A DNA stretch of 64,000 nucleotides, taken from NCBI GenBank assembly GCA_035771165.1, contig JAWNZC010000322.1:4301001-4365000 (forward strand), read 5' to 3'. Below are positions 1 through 13,259 of this stretch, piece by piece (within the stretch, counting starts at the first letter, position 1; the number at the start of each line of letters is the position of its first letter). Made by a program: the position numbers and the translations under genes. The stretch is from Paragorgia papillata. Its lineage: Eukaryota; Cnidaria; Anthozoa; Scleralcyonacea; Coralliidae. The notes under the pieces are model-generated. The model did not search any database and was not told where the DNA came from. It worked only from the letters and a program-made list of their open reading frames with translations.

Positions 1-158
1 CCAGAGGTTCTCTCGCCGCTTTCAGCAATTCGGGGGGGGGGGGGGAGCGGGCGGCGTAGGACCTCAGGGTAGCTTAATAGAGGTGTCCTCAACACCGCTG
101 CCAAACGTTTGCGCATGCGTGAATTCGCTGAGAAAACATTGCAAGAGAAGTGGGGACT
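1..158. repeat. Poly-G bearing repeat end, inverted relative to 49540-49685
   Basis: The block contains a G homopolymer followed by gagcgggcggcgtaggacct and the phrase cttaatagaggtgtcc. The reverse complement of nearly the whole block lies at about 49540-49685, and a shorter direct copy is at about 50478-50515. It adjoins copy A but is not part of the A/B homology, which begins at 159. The CTTAATAGAGG phrase recurs near the ends of the low-copy repeat, so this may be a terminal or subterminal part of a DNA transposon; that is inference. Confidence 0.6.
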
Positions 159-687
159 AGCCGTGGCGACAACAACCAGACAGTGAAGACTAAGTAAGAC
201 TCGACTATTCATTTGTGTTTTAAAAATAGGGTAAAGAAAATTACGAAGGGGTAAATTCAGAATATGTTACAATATCGACAAGGAAGCCATGCACAAATTA
301 CCTACCTTATCTTTTTGGTAGTATGCTTATAATCAGTTTAACTTTTGTGTCAGATTCTCGGACCAGTCCAAATATTTCAGTGTTTTCCCGTTCTTTTTTC
401 GAGGACGAGCTTGGACGTCGCACATGCGCAAAACGTTTGGCAGCGGTGTTGGTGTCCTCTTAATAGAGGTTCTCGTACCCAGGCCCCTGTCAACCTCGTA
501 CCCAGACCCATGCCCCCCCCGGATGCCAGATCTGTTTTCCCAATTATTAGAACCAATAAACGATATTCGTAATACAAATGTGTTTAACAATAACATGGAT
601 AACAAAAATTTAAAATATGATGCAAATCCCGATTGTTTGATGTCTATGCGAAGAGCAATTTAGATTAAGTTAGCTGAACGAGTACTA
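159..687 (+). repeat. Low-copy repeat copy A, left part
   Basis: This stretch matches 51119-51810 (copy B) almost base for base, apart from a MITE present only in B at 51516-51678. Its right part also matches copy C at about 58530-58787. It holds no supported gene. Its last two bases, TA at 686-687, are the left target-site duplication of the giant array. The block continues at 10697 after the array. Confidence 0.85.
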
Positions 688-769
688 CAATCCTGGACAA
701 AAGTGCTTGGGACACTATGCGAAAATCGTCAAAATCGGCAAAGTGGCCCAACAGTTTTGTCCAGGATTG
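688..769. repeat. 82-bp palindromic terminal module (first of 24)
   Basis: The two halves pair through CAATCCTGGACAAAA, then TTGGG(A/C)CACT, then around a centre near gaaaatcgtcaaaatcgg. In internal copies the pairing extends outward by another 13 bp (CGTCATTTTC on the left, GAAAATGACG on the right), giving a hairpin of about 108 bp. Because the module is nearly palindromic, a direct repeat of it is also an inverted repeat, so an element with one module at each end has terminal inverted repeats by default. Confidence 0.85.
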
Positions 770-3700
770 TCTGAAAATGACGAGTTTATGATTTTTCAAT
801 AAAACACAGCTTTTTAACTTTGTAACATTGCAAAATATATACAGTTTAATAAAAGAGCCCCCATCTCTGCTCCCCCTTACCCCCTCAATGGGGAAAGGAT
901 CACTGGAGCAGAGTCTCTGCAGAGTTCCCACCCGCACCGGTACCACCCGCACGAGAGCTCTATTTAATTTGCATATTCACCAAACCTTCTATACCCCACA
1001 AACAGTTTGTTGTTCATGCATGTGGGAGCGTATTTATGTCATTTTCGAGCAAACTGCGCAGAATCGCCGCCCCCAAATTGTTTTTTTTCCTCGATTTTGT
1101 TTAATTCGTCATTTTCTGACAATCCTGGACAAAAGTGCTTGGGACACTATGCGAAAATCGTCAAAATCGGCAAAGTGGCCCAACAGTTTTGTCCAGGATT
1201 GTCTGAAAATGACGAGTTTATGATTTTTCAATAAAACACAGCTTTTTAACTTTGTAACATTGCAAAATATATACAGTTTAATAAAAGAGCCCCCATCTCC
1301 GCTCCCCCTTACCCCCTCAATGGGGAAAGGATCACTGGAGCAGAGTCTCTGCAGAGTTCCCACCCGCACCGGTACCACCCGCACGAGAGCTCTATTTAAT
1401 TTGCATATTCACCAAACCTTCTATACCCCACAAACAGTTTGTTGTTCATGCATGTGGGAGCGTATTTATGTCATTTTCGAGCAAACTGCGCAGAATCGCC
1501 GCCCCCAAATTGTTTTTTTCCTCGATTTTGTTTAATTCGTCATTTTCTGACAATCCTGGACAAAAGTGCTTGGGACACTATGCGAAAATCGTCAAAATCG
1601 GCAAAGTGGCCCAACAGTTTTGTCCAGGATTGTCTGAAAATGACGAGTTTATGATTTTTCAATAAAACACAGCTTTTTAACTTTGTAACATTGCAAAATA
1701 TATACAGTTTAATAAAAGAGCCCCCATCTCCGCTCCCCCTTACCCCCTCAATGGGGAAAGGATCACTGGAGCAGAGTCTCTGCAGAGTTCCCACCCGCAC
1801 CGGTACCACCCGCACGAGAGCTCTATTTAATTTGCATATTCACCAAACCTTCTATACCCCACAAACAGTTTGTTGTTCATGCATGTGGGAGCGTATTTAT
1901 GTCATTTTCGAGCAAACTGCGCAGAATCGCCGCCCCCAAATTGTTTTTTTTCCTCGATTTTGTTTAATTCGTCATTTTCTGACAATCCTGGACAAAAGTG
2001 CTTGGGACACTATGCGAAAATCGTCAAAATCGGCAAAGTGGCCCAACAGTTTTGTCCAGGATTGTCTGAAAATGACGAGTTTATGATTTTTTCAATAAAA
2101 CACAGCTTTTTAACTTTGTAACATTGCAAAATATATACAGTTTAATAAAAGAGCCCCCATCTCTGCTCCCCCTTACCCCCTCAATGGGGAAAGGATCACT
2201 GGAGCAGAGTCTCTGCAGAGTTCCCACCCGCACCGGTACCACCCGCACGAGAGCTCTATTTAATTTGCATATTCACCAAACCTTCTATACCCCACAAACA
2301 GTTTGTTGTTCATGCATGTGGGAGCGTATTTATGTCATTTTCGAGCAAACTGCGCAGAATCGCCGCCCCCAAATTGTTTTTTTCCTCGATTTTGTTTAAT
2401 TCGTCATTTTCTGACAATCCTGGACAAAAGTGCTTGGGACACTATGCGAAAATCGTCAAAATCGGCAAAGTGGCCCAACAGTTTTGTCCAGGATTGTCTG
2501 AAAATGACGAGTTTATGATTTTTCAATAAAACACAGCTTTTTAACTTTGTAACATTGCAAAATATATACAGTTTAATAAAAGAGCCCCCATCTCTGCTCC
2601 CCCTTACCCCCTCAATGGGGAAAGGATCACTGGAGCAGAGTCTCTGCAGAGTTCCCACCCGCACCGGTACCACCCGCACGAGAGCTCTATTTAATTTGCA
2701 TATTCACCAAACCTTCTATACCCCACAAACAGTTTGTTGTTCATGCATGTGGGAGCGTATTTATGTCATTTTCGAGCAAACTGCGCAGAATCGCCGCCCC
2801 CAAATTGTTTTTTTTCCTCGATTTTGTTTAATTCGTCATTTTCTGACAATCCTGGACAAAAGTGCTTGGGACACTATGCGAAAATCGTCAAAATCGGCAA
2901 AGTGGCCCAACAGTTTTGTCCAGGATTGTCTGAAAATGACGAGTTTATGATTTTTCAATAAAACACAGCTTTTTAACTTTGTAACATTGCAAAATATATA
3001 CAGTTTAATAAAAGAGCCCCCATCTCCGCTCCCCCTTACCCCCTCAATGGGGAAAGGATCACTGGAGCAGAGTCTCTGCAGAGTTCCCACCCGCACCGGT
3101 ACCACCCGCACGAGAGCTCTATTTAATTTGCATATTCACCAAACCTTCTATACCCCACAAACAGTTTGTTGTTCATGCATGTGGGAGCGTATTTATGTCA
3201 TTTTCGAGCAAACTGCGCAGAATCGCCGCCCCCAAATTGTTTTTTTTCCTCGATTTTGTTTAATTCGTCATTTTCTGACAATCCTGGACAAAAGTGCTTG
3301 GGACACTATGCGAAAATCGTCAAAATCGGCAAAGTGGCCCAACAGTTTTGTCCAGGATTGTCTGAAAATGACGAGTTTATGATTTTTCAATAAAACACAG
3401 CTTTTTAACTTTGTAACATTGCAAAATATATACAGTTTAATATAAAAGAGCCCCCATCTCTGCTCCCCCTTACCCCCTCAATGGGGAAAGGATCACTGGA
3501 GCAGAGTCTCTGCAGAGTTCCCACCCGCACCGGTACCACCCGCACGAGAGCTCTATTTAATTTGCATATTCACCAAACCTTCTATACCCCACAAACAGTT
3601 TGTTGTTCATGCATGTGGGAGCGTATTTATGTCATTTTCGAGCAAACTGCGCAGAATCGCCGCCCCCAAATTGTTTTTTTTCCTCGATTTTGTTTAATTC

Positions 3701-6700
3701 GTCATTTTCTGACAATCCTGGACAAAAGTGCTTGGGACACTATGCGAAAATCGTCAAAATCGGCAAAGTGGCCCAACAGTTTTGTCCAGGATTGTCTGAA
3801 AATGACGAGTTTATGATTTTTCAATAAAACACAGCTTTTTAACTTTGTAACATTGCAAAATATATACAGTTTAATAAAAGAGCCCCCATCTCTGCTCCCC
3901 CTTACCCCCTCAATGGGGAAAGGATCACTGGAGCAGAGTCTCTGCAGAGTTCCCACCCGCACCGGTACCACCCGCACGAGAGCTCTATTTAATTTGCATA
4001 TTCACCAAACCTTCTATACCCCACAAACAGTTTGTTGTTCATGCATGTGGGAGCGTATTTATGTCATTTTCGAGCAAACTGCGCAGAATCGCCGCCCCCA
4101 AATTGTTTTTTTCCTCGATTTTGTTTAATTCGTCATTTTCTGACAATCCTGGACAAAAGTGCTTGGGACACTATGCGAAAATCGTCAAAATCGGCAAAGT
4201 GGCCCAACAGTTTTGTCCAGGATTGTCTGAAAATGACGAGTTTATGATTTTTCAATAAAACACAGCTTTTTAACTTTGTAACATTGCAAAATATATACAG
4301 TTTAATAAAAGAGCCCCCATCTCTGCTCCCCCTTACCCCCTCAATGGGGAAAGGATCACTGGAGCAGAGTCTCTGCAGAGTTCCCACCCGCACCGGTACC
4401 ACCCGCACGAGAGCTCTATTTAATTTGCATATTCACCAAACCTTCTATACCCACAAACAGTTTGTTGTTCATGCATGTGGGAGCGTATTTATGTCATTTT
4501 CGAGCAAACTGCGCAGAATCGCCGCCCCCAAATTGTTTTTTTCCTCGATTTTGTTTAATTCGTCATTTTCTGACAATCCTGGACAAAAGTGCTTGGGACA
4601 CTATGCGAAAATCGTCAAAATCGGCAAAGTGGCCCAACAGTTTTGTCCAGGATTGTCTGAAAATGACGAGTTTATGATTTTTCAATAAAACACAGCTTTT
4701 TAACTTTGTAACATTGCAAAATATATACAGTTTAATAAAAGAGCCCCCATCTCTGCTCCCCCTTACCCCCTCAATGGGGAAAGGATCACTGGAGCAGAGT
4801 CTCTGCAGAGTTCCCACCCGCACCGGTACCACCCGCACGAGAGCTCTATTTAATTTGCATATTCACCAAACCTTCTATACCCCACAAACAGTTTGTTGTT
4901 CATGCATGTGGGAGCGTATTTATGTCATTTTCGAGCAAACTGCGCAGAATCGCCGCCCCCAAATTGTTTTTTTCCTCGATTTTGTTTAATTCGTCATTTT
5001 CTGACAATCCTGGACAAAAGTGCTTGGGACACTATGCGAAAATCGTCAAAATCGGCAAAGTGGCCCAACAGTTTTGTCCAGGATTGTCTGAAAATGACGA
5101 GTTTATGATTTTTCAATAAAACACAGCTTTTTAACTTTGTAACATTGCAAAATATATACAGTTTAATAAAAGAGCCCCCATCTCTGCTCCCCCTTACCCC
5201 CTCAATGGGGAAAGGATCACTGGAGCAGAGTCTCTGCAGAGTTCCCACCCGCACCGGTACCACCCGCACGAGAGCTCTATTTAATTTGCATATTCACCAA
5301 ACCTTCTATACCCCACAAACAGTTTGTTGTTCATGCATGTGGGAGCGTATTTATGTCATTTTCGAGCAAACTGCGCAGAATCGCCGCCCCCAAATTGTTT
5401 TTTTTCCTCGATTTTGTTTAATTCGTCATTTTCTGACAATCCTGGACAAAAGTGCTTGGGACACTATGCGAAAATCGTCAAAATCGGCAAAGTGGCCCAA
5501 CAGTTTTGTCCAGGATTGTCTGAAAATGACGAGTTTATGATTTTTCAATAAAACACAGCTTTTTAACTTTGTAACATTGCAAAATATATACAGTTTAATA
5601 AAAGAGCCCCCATCTCTGCTCCCCCTTACCCCCTCAATGGGGAAAGGATCACTGGAGCAGAGTCTCTGCAGAGTTCCCACCCGCACCGGTACCACCCGCA
5701 CGAGAGCTCTATTTAATTTGCATATTCACCAAACCTTCTATACCCCACAAACAGTTTGTTGTTCATGCATGTGGGAGCGTATTTATGTCATTTTCGAGCA
5801 AACTGCGCAGAATCGCCGCCCCCAAATTGTTTTTTTCCTCGATTTTGTTTAATTCGTCATTTTCTGACAATCCTGGACAAAAGTGCTTGGGACACTATGC
5901 GAAAATCGTCAAAATCGGCAAAGTGGCCCAACAGTTTTGTCCAGGATTGTCTGAAAATGACGAGTTTATGATTTTTCAATAAAACACAGCTTTTTAACTT
6001 TGTAACATTGCAAAATATATACAGTTTAATAAAAGAGCCCCCATCTCTGCTCCCCCTTACCCCCTCAATGGGGAAAGGATCACTGGAGCAGAGTCTCTGC
6101 AGAGTTCCCACCCGCACCGGTACCACCCGCACGAGAGCTCTATTTAATTTGCATATTCACCAAACCTTCTATACCCCACAAACAGTTTGTTGTTCATGCA
6201 TGTGGGAGCGTATTTATGTCATTTTCGAGCAAACTGCGCAGAATCGCCGCCCCCAAATTGTTTTTTTTCCTCGATTTTGTTTAATTCGTCATTTTCTGAC
6301 AATCCTGGACAAAAGTGCTTGGGACACTATGCGAAAATCGTCAAAATCGGCAAAGTGGCCCAACAGTTTTGTCCAGGATTGTCTGAAAATGACGAGTTTA
6401 TGATTTTTCAATAAAACACAGCTTTTTAACTTTGTAACATTGCAAAATATATACAGTTTAATAAAAGAGCCCCCATCTCTGCTCCCCCTTACCCCCTCAA
6501 TGGGGAAAGGATCACTGGAGCAGAGTCTCTGCAGAGTTCCCACCCGCACCGGTACCACCCGCACGAGAGCTCTATTTAATTTGCATATTCACCAAACCTT
6601 CTATACCCCACAAACAGTTTGTTGTTCATGCATGTGGGAGCGTATTTATGTCATTTTCGAGCAAACTGCGCAGAATCGCCGCCCCCAAATTGTTTTTTTC

Positions 6701-9700
6701 CTCGATTTTGTTTAATTCGTCATTTTCTGACAATCCTGGACAAAAGTGCTTGGGACACTATGCGAAAATCGTCAAAATCGGCAAAGTGGCCCAACAGTTT
6801 TGTCCAGGATTGTCTGAAAATGACGAGTTTATGATTTTTCAATAAAACACAGCTTTTTAACTTTGTAACATTGCAAAATATATACAGTTTAATAAAAGAG
6901 CCCCCATCTCTGCTCCCCCTTACCCCCTCAATGGGGAAAGGATCACTGGAGCAGAGTCTCTGCAGAGTTCCCACCCGCACCGGTACCACCCGCACGAGAG
7001 CTCTATTTAATTTGCATATTCACCAAACCTTCTATACCCCACAAACAGTTTGTTGTTCATGCATGTGGGAGCGTATTTATGTCATTTTCGAGCAAACTGC
7101 GCAGAATCGCCGCCCCCAAATTGTTTTTTTTCCTCGATTTTGTTTAATTCGTCATTTTCTGACAATCCTGGACAAAAGTGCTTGGGACACTATGCGAAAA
7201 TCGTCAAAATCGGCAAAGTGGCCCAACAGTTTTGTCCAGGATTGTCTGAAAATGACGAGTTTATGATTTTTCAATAAAACACAGCTTTTTAACTTTGTAA
7301 CATTGCAAAATATATACAGTTTAATAAAAGAGCCCCCATCTCTGCTCCCCCTTACCCCCTCAATGGGGAAAGGATCACTGGAGCAGAGTCTCTGCAGAGT
7401 TCCCACCCGCACCGGTACCACCCGCACGAGAGCTCTATTTAATTTGCATATTCACCAAACCTTCTATACCCCACAAACAGTTTGTTGTTCATGCATGTGG
7501 GAGCGTATTTATGTCATTTTCGAGCAAACTGCGCAGAATCGCCGCCCCCAAATTGTTTTTTTCCTCGATTTTGTTTAATTCGTCATTTTCTGACAATCCT
7601 GGACAAAAGTGCTTGGGACACTATGCGAAAATCGTCAAAATCGGCAAAGTGGCCCAACAGTTTTGTCCAGGATTGTCTGAAAATGACGAGTTTATGATTT
7701 TTCAATAAAACACAGCTTTTTAACTTTGTAACATTGCAAAATATATACAGTTTAATAAAAGAGCCCCCATCTCTGCTCCCCCTTACCCCCTCAATGGGGA
7801 AAGGATCACTGGAGCAGAGTCTCTGCAGAGTTCCCACCCGCACCGGTACCACCCGCACGAGAGCTCTATTTAATTTGCATATTCACCAAACCTTCTATAC
7901 CCCACAAACAGTTTGTTGTTCATGCATGTGGGAGCGTATTTATGTCATTTTCGAGCAAACTGCGCAGAATCGCCGCCCCCAAATTGTTTTTTTCCTCGAT
8001 TTTGTTTAATTCGTCATTTTCTGACAATCCTGGACAAAAGTGCTTGGGACACTATGCGAAAATCGTCAAAATCGGCAAAGTGGCCCAACAGTTTTGTCCA
8101 GGATTGTCTGAAAATGACGAGTTTATGATTTTTCAATAAAACACAGCTTTTTAACTTTGTAACATTGCAAAATATATACAGTTTAATAAAAGAGCCCCCA
8201 TCTCCGCTCCCCCTTACCCCCTCAATGGGGAAAGGATCACTGGAGCAGAGTCTCTGCAGAGTTCCCACCCGCACCGGTACCACCCGCACGAGAGCTCTAT
8301 TTAATTTGCATATTCACCAAACCTTCTATACCCCACAAACAGTTTGTTGTTCATGCATGTGGGAGCGTATTTATGTCATTTTCGAGCAAACTGCGCAGAA
8401 TCGCCGCCCCCAAATTGTTTTTTTCCTCGATTTTGTTTAATTCGTCATTTTCTGACAATCCTGGACAAAAGTGCTTGGGACACTATGCGAAAATCGTCAA
8501 AATCGGCAAAGTGGCCCAACAGTTTTGTCCAGGATTGTCTGAAAATGACGAGTTTATGATTTTTTCAATAAAACACAGCTTTTTAACTTTGTAACATTGC
8601 AAAATATATACAGTTTAATAAAAGAGCCCCCATCTCTGCTCCCCCTTACCCCCTCAATGGGGAAAGGATCACTGGAGCAGAGTCTCTGCAGAGTTCCCAC
8701 CCGCACCGGTACCACCCGCACGAGAGCTCTATTTAATTTGCATATTCACCAAACCTTCTATACCCCACAAACAGTTTGTTGTTCATGCATGTGGGAGCGT
8801 ATTTATGTCATTTTCGAGCAAACTGCGCAGAATCGCCGCCCCCAAATTGTTTTTTTTCCTCGATTTTGTTTAATTCGTCATTTTCTGACAATCCTGGACA
8901 AAAGTGCTTGGGACACTATGCGAAAATCGTCAAAATCGGCAAAGTGGCCCAACAGTTTTGTCCAGGATTGTCTGAAAATGACGAGTTTATGATTTTTCAA
9001 TAAAACACAGCTTTTTAACTTTGTAACATTGCAAAATATATACAGTTTAATAAAAGAGCCCCCATCTCTGCTCCCCCTTACCCCCTCAATGGGGAAAGGA
9101 TCACTGGAGCAGAGTCTCTGCAGAGTTCCCACCCGCACCGGTACCACCCGCACGAGAGCTCTATTTAATTTGCATATTCACCAAACCTTCTATACCCCAC
9201 AAACAGTTTGTTGTTCATGCATGTGGGAGCGTATTTATGTCATTTTCGAGCAAACTGCGCAGAATCGCCGCCCCCAAATTGTTTTTTTCCTCGATTTTGT
9301 TTAATTCGTCATTTTCTGACAATCCTGGACAAAAGTGCTTGGGACACTATGCGAAAATCGTCAAAATCGGCAAAGTGGCCCAACAGTTTTGTCCAGGATT
9401 GTCTGAAAATGACGAGTTTATGATTTTTCAATAAAACACAGCTTTTTAACTTTGTAACATTGCAAAATATATACAGTTTAATAAAAGAGCCCCCATCTCT
9501 GCTCCCCCTTACCCCCTCAATGGGGAAAGGATCACTGGAGCAGAGTCTCTGCAGAGTTCCCACCCGCACCGGTACCACCCGCACGAGAGCTCTATTTAAT
9601 TTGCATATTCACCAAACCTTCTATACCCCACAAACAGTTTGTTGTTCATGCATGTGGGAGCGTATTTATGTCATTTTCGAGCAAACTGCGCAGAATCGCC

Positions 9701-10694
9701 GCCCCCAAATTGTTTTTTTCCTCGATTTTGTTTAATTCGTCATTTTCTGACAATCCTGGACAAAAGTGCTTGGGACACTATGCGAAAATCGTCAAAATCG
9801 GCAAAGTGGCCCAACAGTTTTGTCCAGGATTGTCTGAAAATGACGAGTTTATGATTTTTCAATAAAACACAGCTTTTTAACTTTGTAACATTGCAAAATA
9901 TATACAGTTTAATAAAAGAGCCCCCATCTCTGCTCCCCCTTACCCCCTCAATGGGGAAAGGATCACTGGAGCAGAGTCTCTGCAGAGTTCCCACCCGCAC
10001 CGGTACCACCCGCACGAGAGCTCTATTTAATTTGCATATTCACCAAACCTTCTATACCCCACAAACAGTTTGTTGTTCATGCATGTGGGAGCGTATTTAT
10101 GTCATTTTCGAGCAAACTGCGCAGAATCGCCGCCCCCAAATTGTTTTTTTCCTCGATTTTGTTTAATTCGTCATTTTCTGACAATCCTGGACAAAAGTGC
10201 TTGGGACACTATGCGAAAATCGTCAAAATCGGCAAAGTGGCCCAACAGTTTTGTCCAGGATTGTCTGAAAATGACGAGTTTATGATTTTTCAATAAAACA
10301 CAGCTTTTTAACTTTGTAACATTGCAAAATATATACAGTTTAATAAAAGAGCCCCCATCTCTGCTCCCCCTTACCCCCTCAATGGGGAAAGGATCACTGG
10401 AGCAGAGTCTCTGCAGAGTTCCCACCCGCACCGGTACCACCCGCACGAGAGCTCTATTTAATTTGCATATTCACCAAACCTTCTATACCCCACAAACAGT
10501 TTGTTGTTCATGCATGTGGGAGCGTATTTATGTCATTTTCGAGCAAACTGCGCAGAATCGCCGCCCCCAAATTGTTTTTTTCCTCGATTTTGTTTAATTC
10601 GTCATTTTCTGACAATCCTGGACAAAAGTGCTTGGGACACTATGCGAAAATCGTCAAAATCGGCAAAGTGGCCCAACAGTTTTGTCCAGGATTG
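688..10694. mobile_element. Giant tandem-array transposon: 23 units of ~431 bp plus a closing 82-bp hairpin module
   Basis: An 82-bp module starts at 688, 1120, 1551, 1983, 2415, 2847, 3279, 3713, 4144, 4574, 5005, 5437, 5868, 6300, 6731, 7163, 7594, 8025, 8456, 8889, 9320, 9751, 10182 and 10613. Each of the first 23 is followed by about 349 bp of near-identical sequence. The module begins CAATCCTGGACAAAA and ends TTTTGTCCAGGATTG, and its interior is also an imperfect inverted repeat. The array begins exactly at a module start and ends exactly at a module end. It is flanked by TA at 686-687 and 10695-10696. Copy B (51809-51810) and copy C (58786-58787) show the same locus with one TA and no array. 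Units differ only in a T-run of 7 or 8, one C/T site and rare indels. The recurring short reading frames in each unit are repeat artefacts. It is TA-targeting and therefore Tc1/mariner-like in target choice; the superfamily is not proven. Confidence 0.9.
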
Positions 10695-11639
10695 TAGTTA
10701 ACTTATTGTTGTTCTACAAAAAAATGATCGTCAATGGCCAATGCGCGACTGTTTGCGTCCTTGAATCTTGATTTCTTGCAACAGGTAACTGACTTTAGAA
10801 ATTGCTAAAGAAAGTTCGTCTTGTCCATGATAACGGGAGAAATCTTGCAGCATTTCTTCCCAACTTTGACGTTGGACTGACTCCAAGTCTCCAATAAATA
10901 ATAACACTGATTAACTCGAACCAAACGCAGTTTAGAAAAATATGCAAGAAAGTATACCGATTATTGTCATACATTTATTGATTTCCGTCGAGAGACATTG
11001 AAAACAAGAAAGACGCTAATCTAATCTTTACCATCTCAAGGAGAAACATATGTTAAAAATCAATGAATAAAAGAAAACGCTGTCCGCTTAGCACAAGGGA
11101 TTTGGTATCATTTTACACTGATTTGGGTGTCCGCGTCCGCTTAATAGAGGTGACCTTTGTATGGTTAATATGGGATTCAATTCGGGACTTTGGGAACTGC
11201 ATGTCCACTTAATACAGGGTGTCCGCTTAATGGAGGGCCGCTTAATACAGGTTTGACTGTAGTATATATTGATAAAGGTTTGACAGTGGGCCAAAGAAAC
11301 AATTCACTTCGGTCCCAATTTCCTATCCTCTCACAAGGAAAGTTCACAGGGTGGCTAGTTTATGATTAATAGGTATAGGAAAGTATTAATGATAAAGGCA
11401 AGAAACGTTGTAAATCAAATAGTTACTTATTAGTGTGCCACAACGACAAACCCTCACGCAAAACTCAGACATGCATGCACGGCACACGTACGTCTGGGTC
11501 TTATTTGTTACTTAAAAAAAACTATCTGTACATTATTACACAACTCCTTATTTTATACTATTGCTACTGGAAAGCTGTATTTAATACAATAACATTACCT
11601 AAGAACATTACAAGATAAGTATTGGGAAAGGCTTCTTTT

Positions 11640-11865
11640 GACGAGGTACCCTGCGAGCAGAGCCTTCTTTTCCTTATTTCTTCGCTGAGAGAAAGGAAGA
11701 AAAGTAGGCTCTGCTGTATTCGATTGGGACTGGGTTCGAGATTGTAACCAAGCAACTGACATGCATGCGCAATGGAAACCAGTCACGAATACAGCAGAGC
11801 CTACTTCTCTTCCACTCTCTCAGCAAAGAAATAAGGAAAAGAAGGCTCTGCTCGCAGAGTATTGA
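11640..11865. repeat. Foldback MITE, CTGCGAGCAGAGCC family
   Basis: The left arm contains CTGCGAGCAGAGCCTTCTTT and continues to gtaggctctgctgtattcg. The right arm is its reverse complement, ending near gctctgctcgcagag. The arms are about 80 bp with a central gattgggactgggttcgag. The same MITE sits at the matching place in copy B (52745-52970) and copy C (63418-63700), so it predates the duplication. Confidence 0.75.
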
Positions 11866-13151
11866 TGAGGCGGTTACTTTAAGAAAGGCAATGTTCAAAA
11901 TGACAATTACTCGCAAGAGCCGGAAGTTTAATTTCATCCCGTCTTACAGAGCGGTGCCGTGCCTATTGTTTCCGCACGAACAAACGAACTAACAAACGAA
12001 CTCAGTCACAGGAAGAATTGAATATAAAGCCTGTTTTCAATTACGTCCGCTTTGCAAGCGCGGGTGGAACGTGCATTGTTCAGTTCGCTAGCTTTGGAAG
12101 TTGAAAATTTCCGCTCCACCCGCGCAAATCGCACGTATAATAATGGACAACGGCCTCAAAGCTGCTAAAAGCACCCCAATTCCTATGTCCATTTACACTA
12201 TGCAATTAGTAAATTAAGGTTTGTGTTGGGGTCAAACCTGCACGAATTAGTGCCTGGGTCATAAATGCAGAACATGGTATAATTACCTGAAACGTTTGCG
12301 GTATGTACAGTAGTTCCTCCCAGCATGTGCTACATGCATACATCAGTGGATGTTGTTCTCTCTTGTTATACGTAAACAGTAAAATATGTTGTTCCTTTCA
12401 AGTGTTGGATTTTTTTGTCTGATGATCGGCTTCCTGCCTTGTAGACAGCCAATATAATTTGAGGGATTTGAAATATTTCCAACTTTCAAAGCCCGCCCCG
12501 CCCACGCGGGCAAAGCAGACCGTAAGGGAAAACAGTCTTCATGCCTCTATATATTTCAGTCTAGCCAACAACATGCAGACGATTTGGCTGTACGTCTATA
12601 GCTGAAATTGGTTAAATCTTATTATTGTTACTAAATTTAAAATATGTTCAGTTTTAATTTCACATTTAGATCGATAGTTTTTGTAGTGACTTTCTTCCGA
12701 GATGAGTGACATTATACATGATTATGGTGGCTTTCCATTTACACGGTTAGACGTGTATAGAACACGTATAGAACAAAAATTCTGGTTATAGAACAAAAAT
12801 TCTGGTTAGTAAATAAAGATGTTATCGTGTCCTAAATCTTGTGTCCTAAGTGTCCTAAAAGCTGTTCAGGTGAGCATGCATGCATGCACAGATATAGCTC
12901 AGTCGTTATTAGACTTAAAATCATTGATTAGAAGGTTTGAGTTGAGCGCAGACGATAGACGTCGTTCCCAAACGCGGGGCTAAATTTAACTCCAAAAATA
13001 TATAAAGTAATATTTAACTCCGGAAAATCGACTATTCTGAACTTTTCTGTGACTCAATTTTGGAGTTGAAATAGCATCAAAAAGCCAGCAGTTGTACAAA
13101 ACACTATAACGACATATGCAGCCGTGTATAATTAAATTATGGCGTAGCTAA

Positions 13152-13259
13152 CCCTTTACCGGGCAGAATACCAGGTCTCCACTTGTCGAGTAAAATCATC
13201 TGGCCTTAGCCAGAGTAAAAGTAATAAGTTGCCAAATGGCAACCATGCCCGGTAAAGGG
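13152..13259. repeat. piggyBac-like MITE with CCCTTTAC ends
   Basis: Terminal inverted repeats read CCCTTTACCGGGCA and TGCCCGGTAAAGGG. The flanks are CTAA (13148-13151) and TTAA (13260-13263), which fits a TTAA target with one mutated copy. The same insertion is in copy B at about 54260-54370, so it predates the copy A/B split. A relative with intact TTAA on both sides lies at 45058-45169. Confidence 0.75.

Noticed and set aside
688..10694. CRISPR array or bacterial repeat
   Set aside because: Units are uniform with no unique spacers, and the window is eukaryotic.
828..10701. Dozens of 65-134 codon frames on both strands repeated every ~431 bp
   Set aside because: They follow the tandem unit exactly, change frame with the T-run length, overlap on both strands and lack domain signal. 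They are repeat artefacts.
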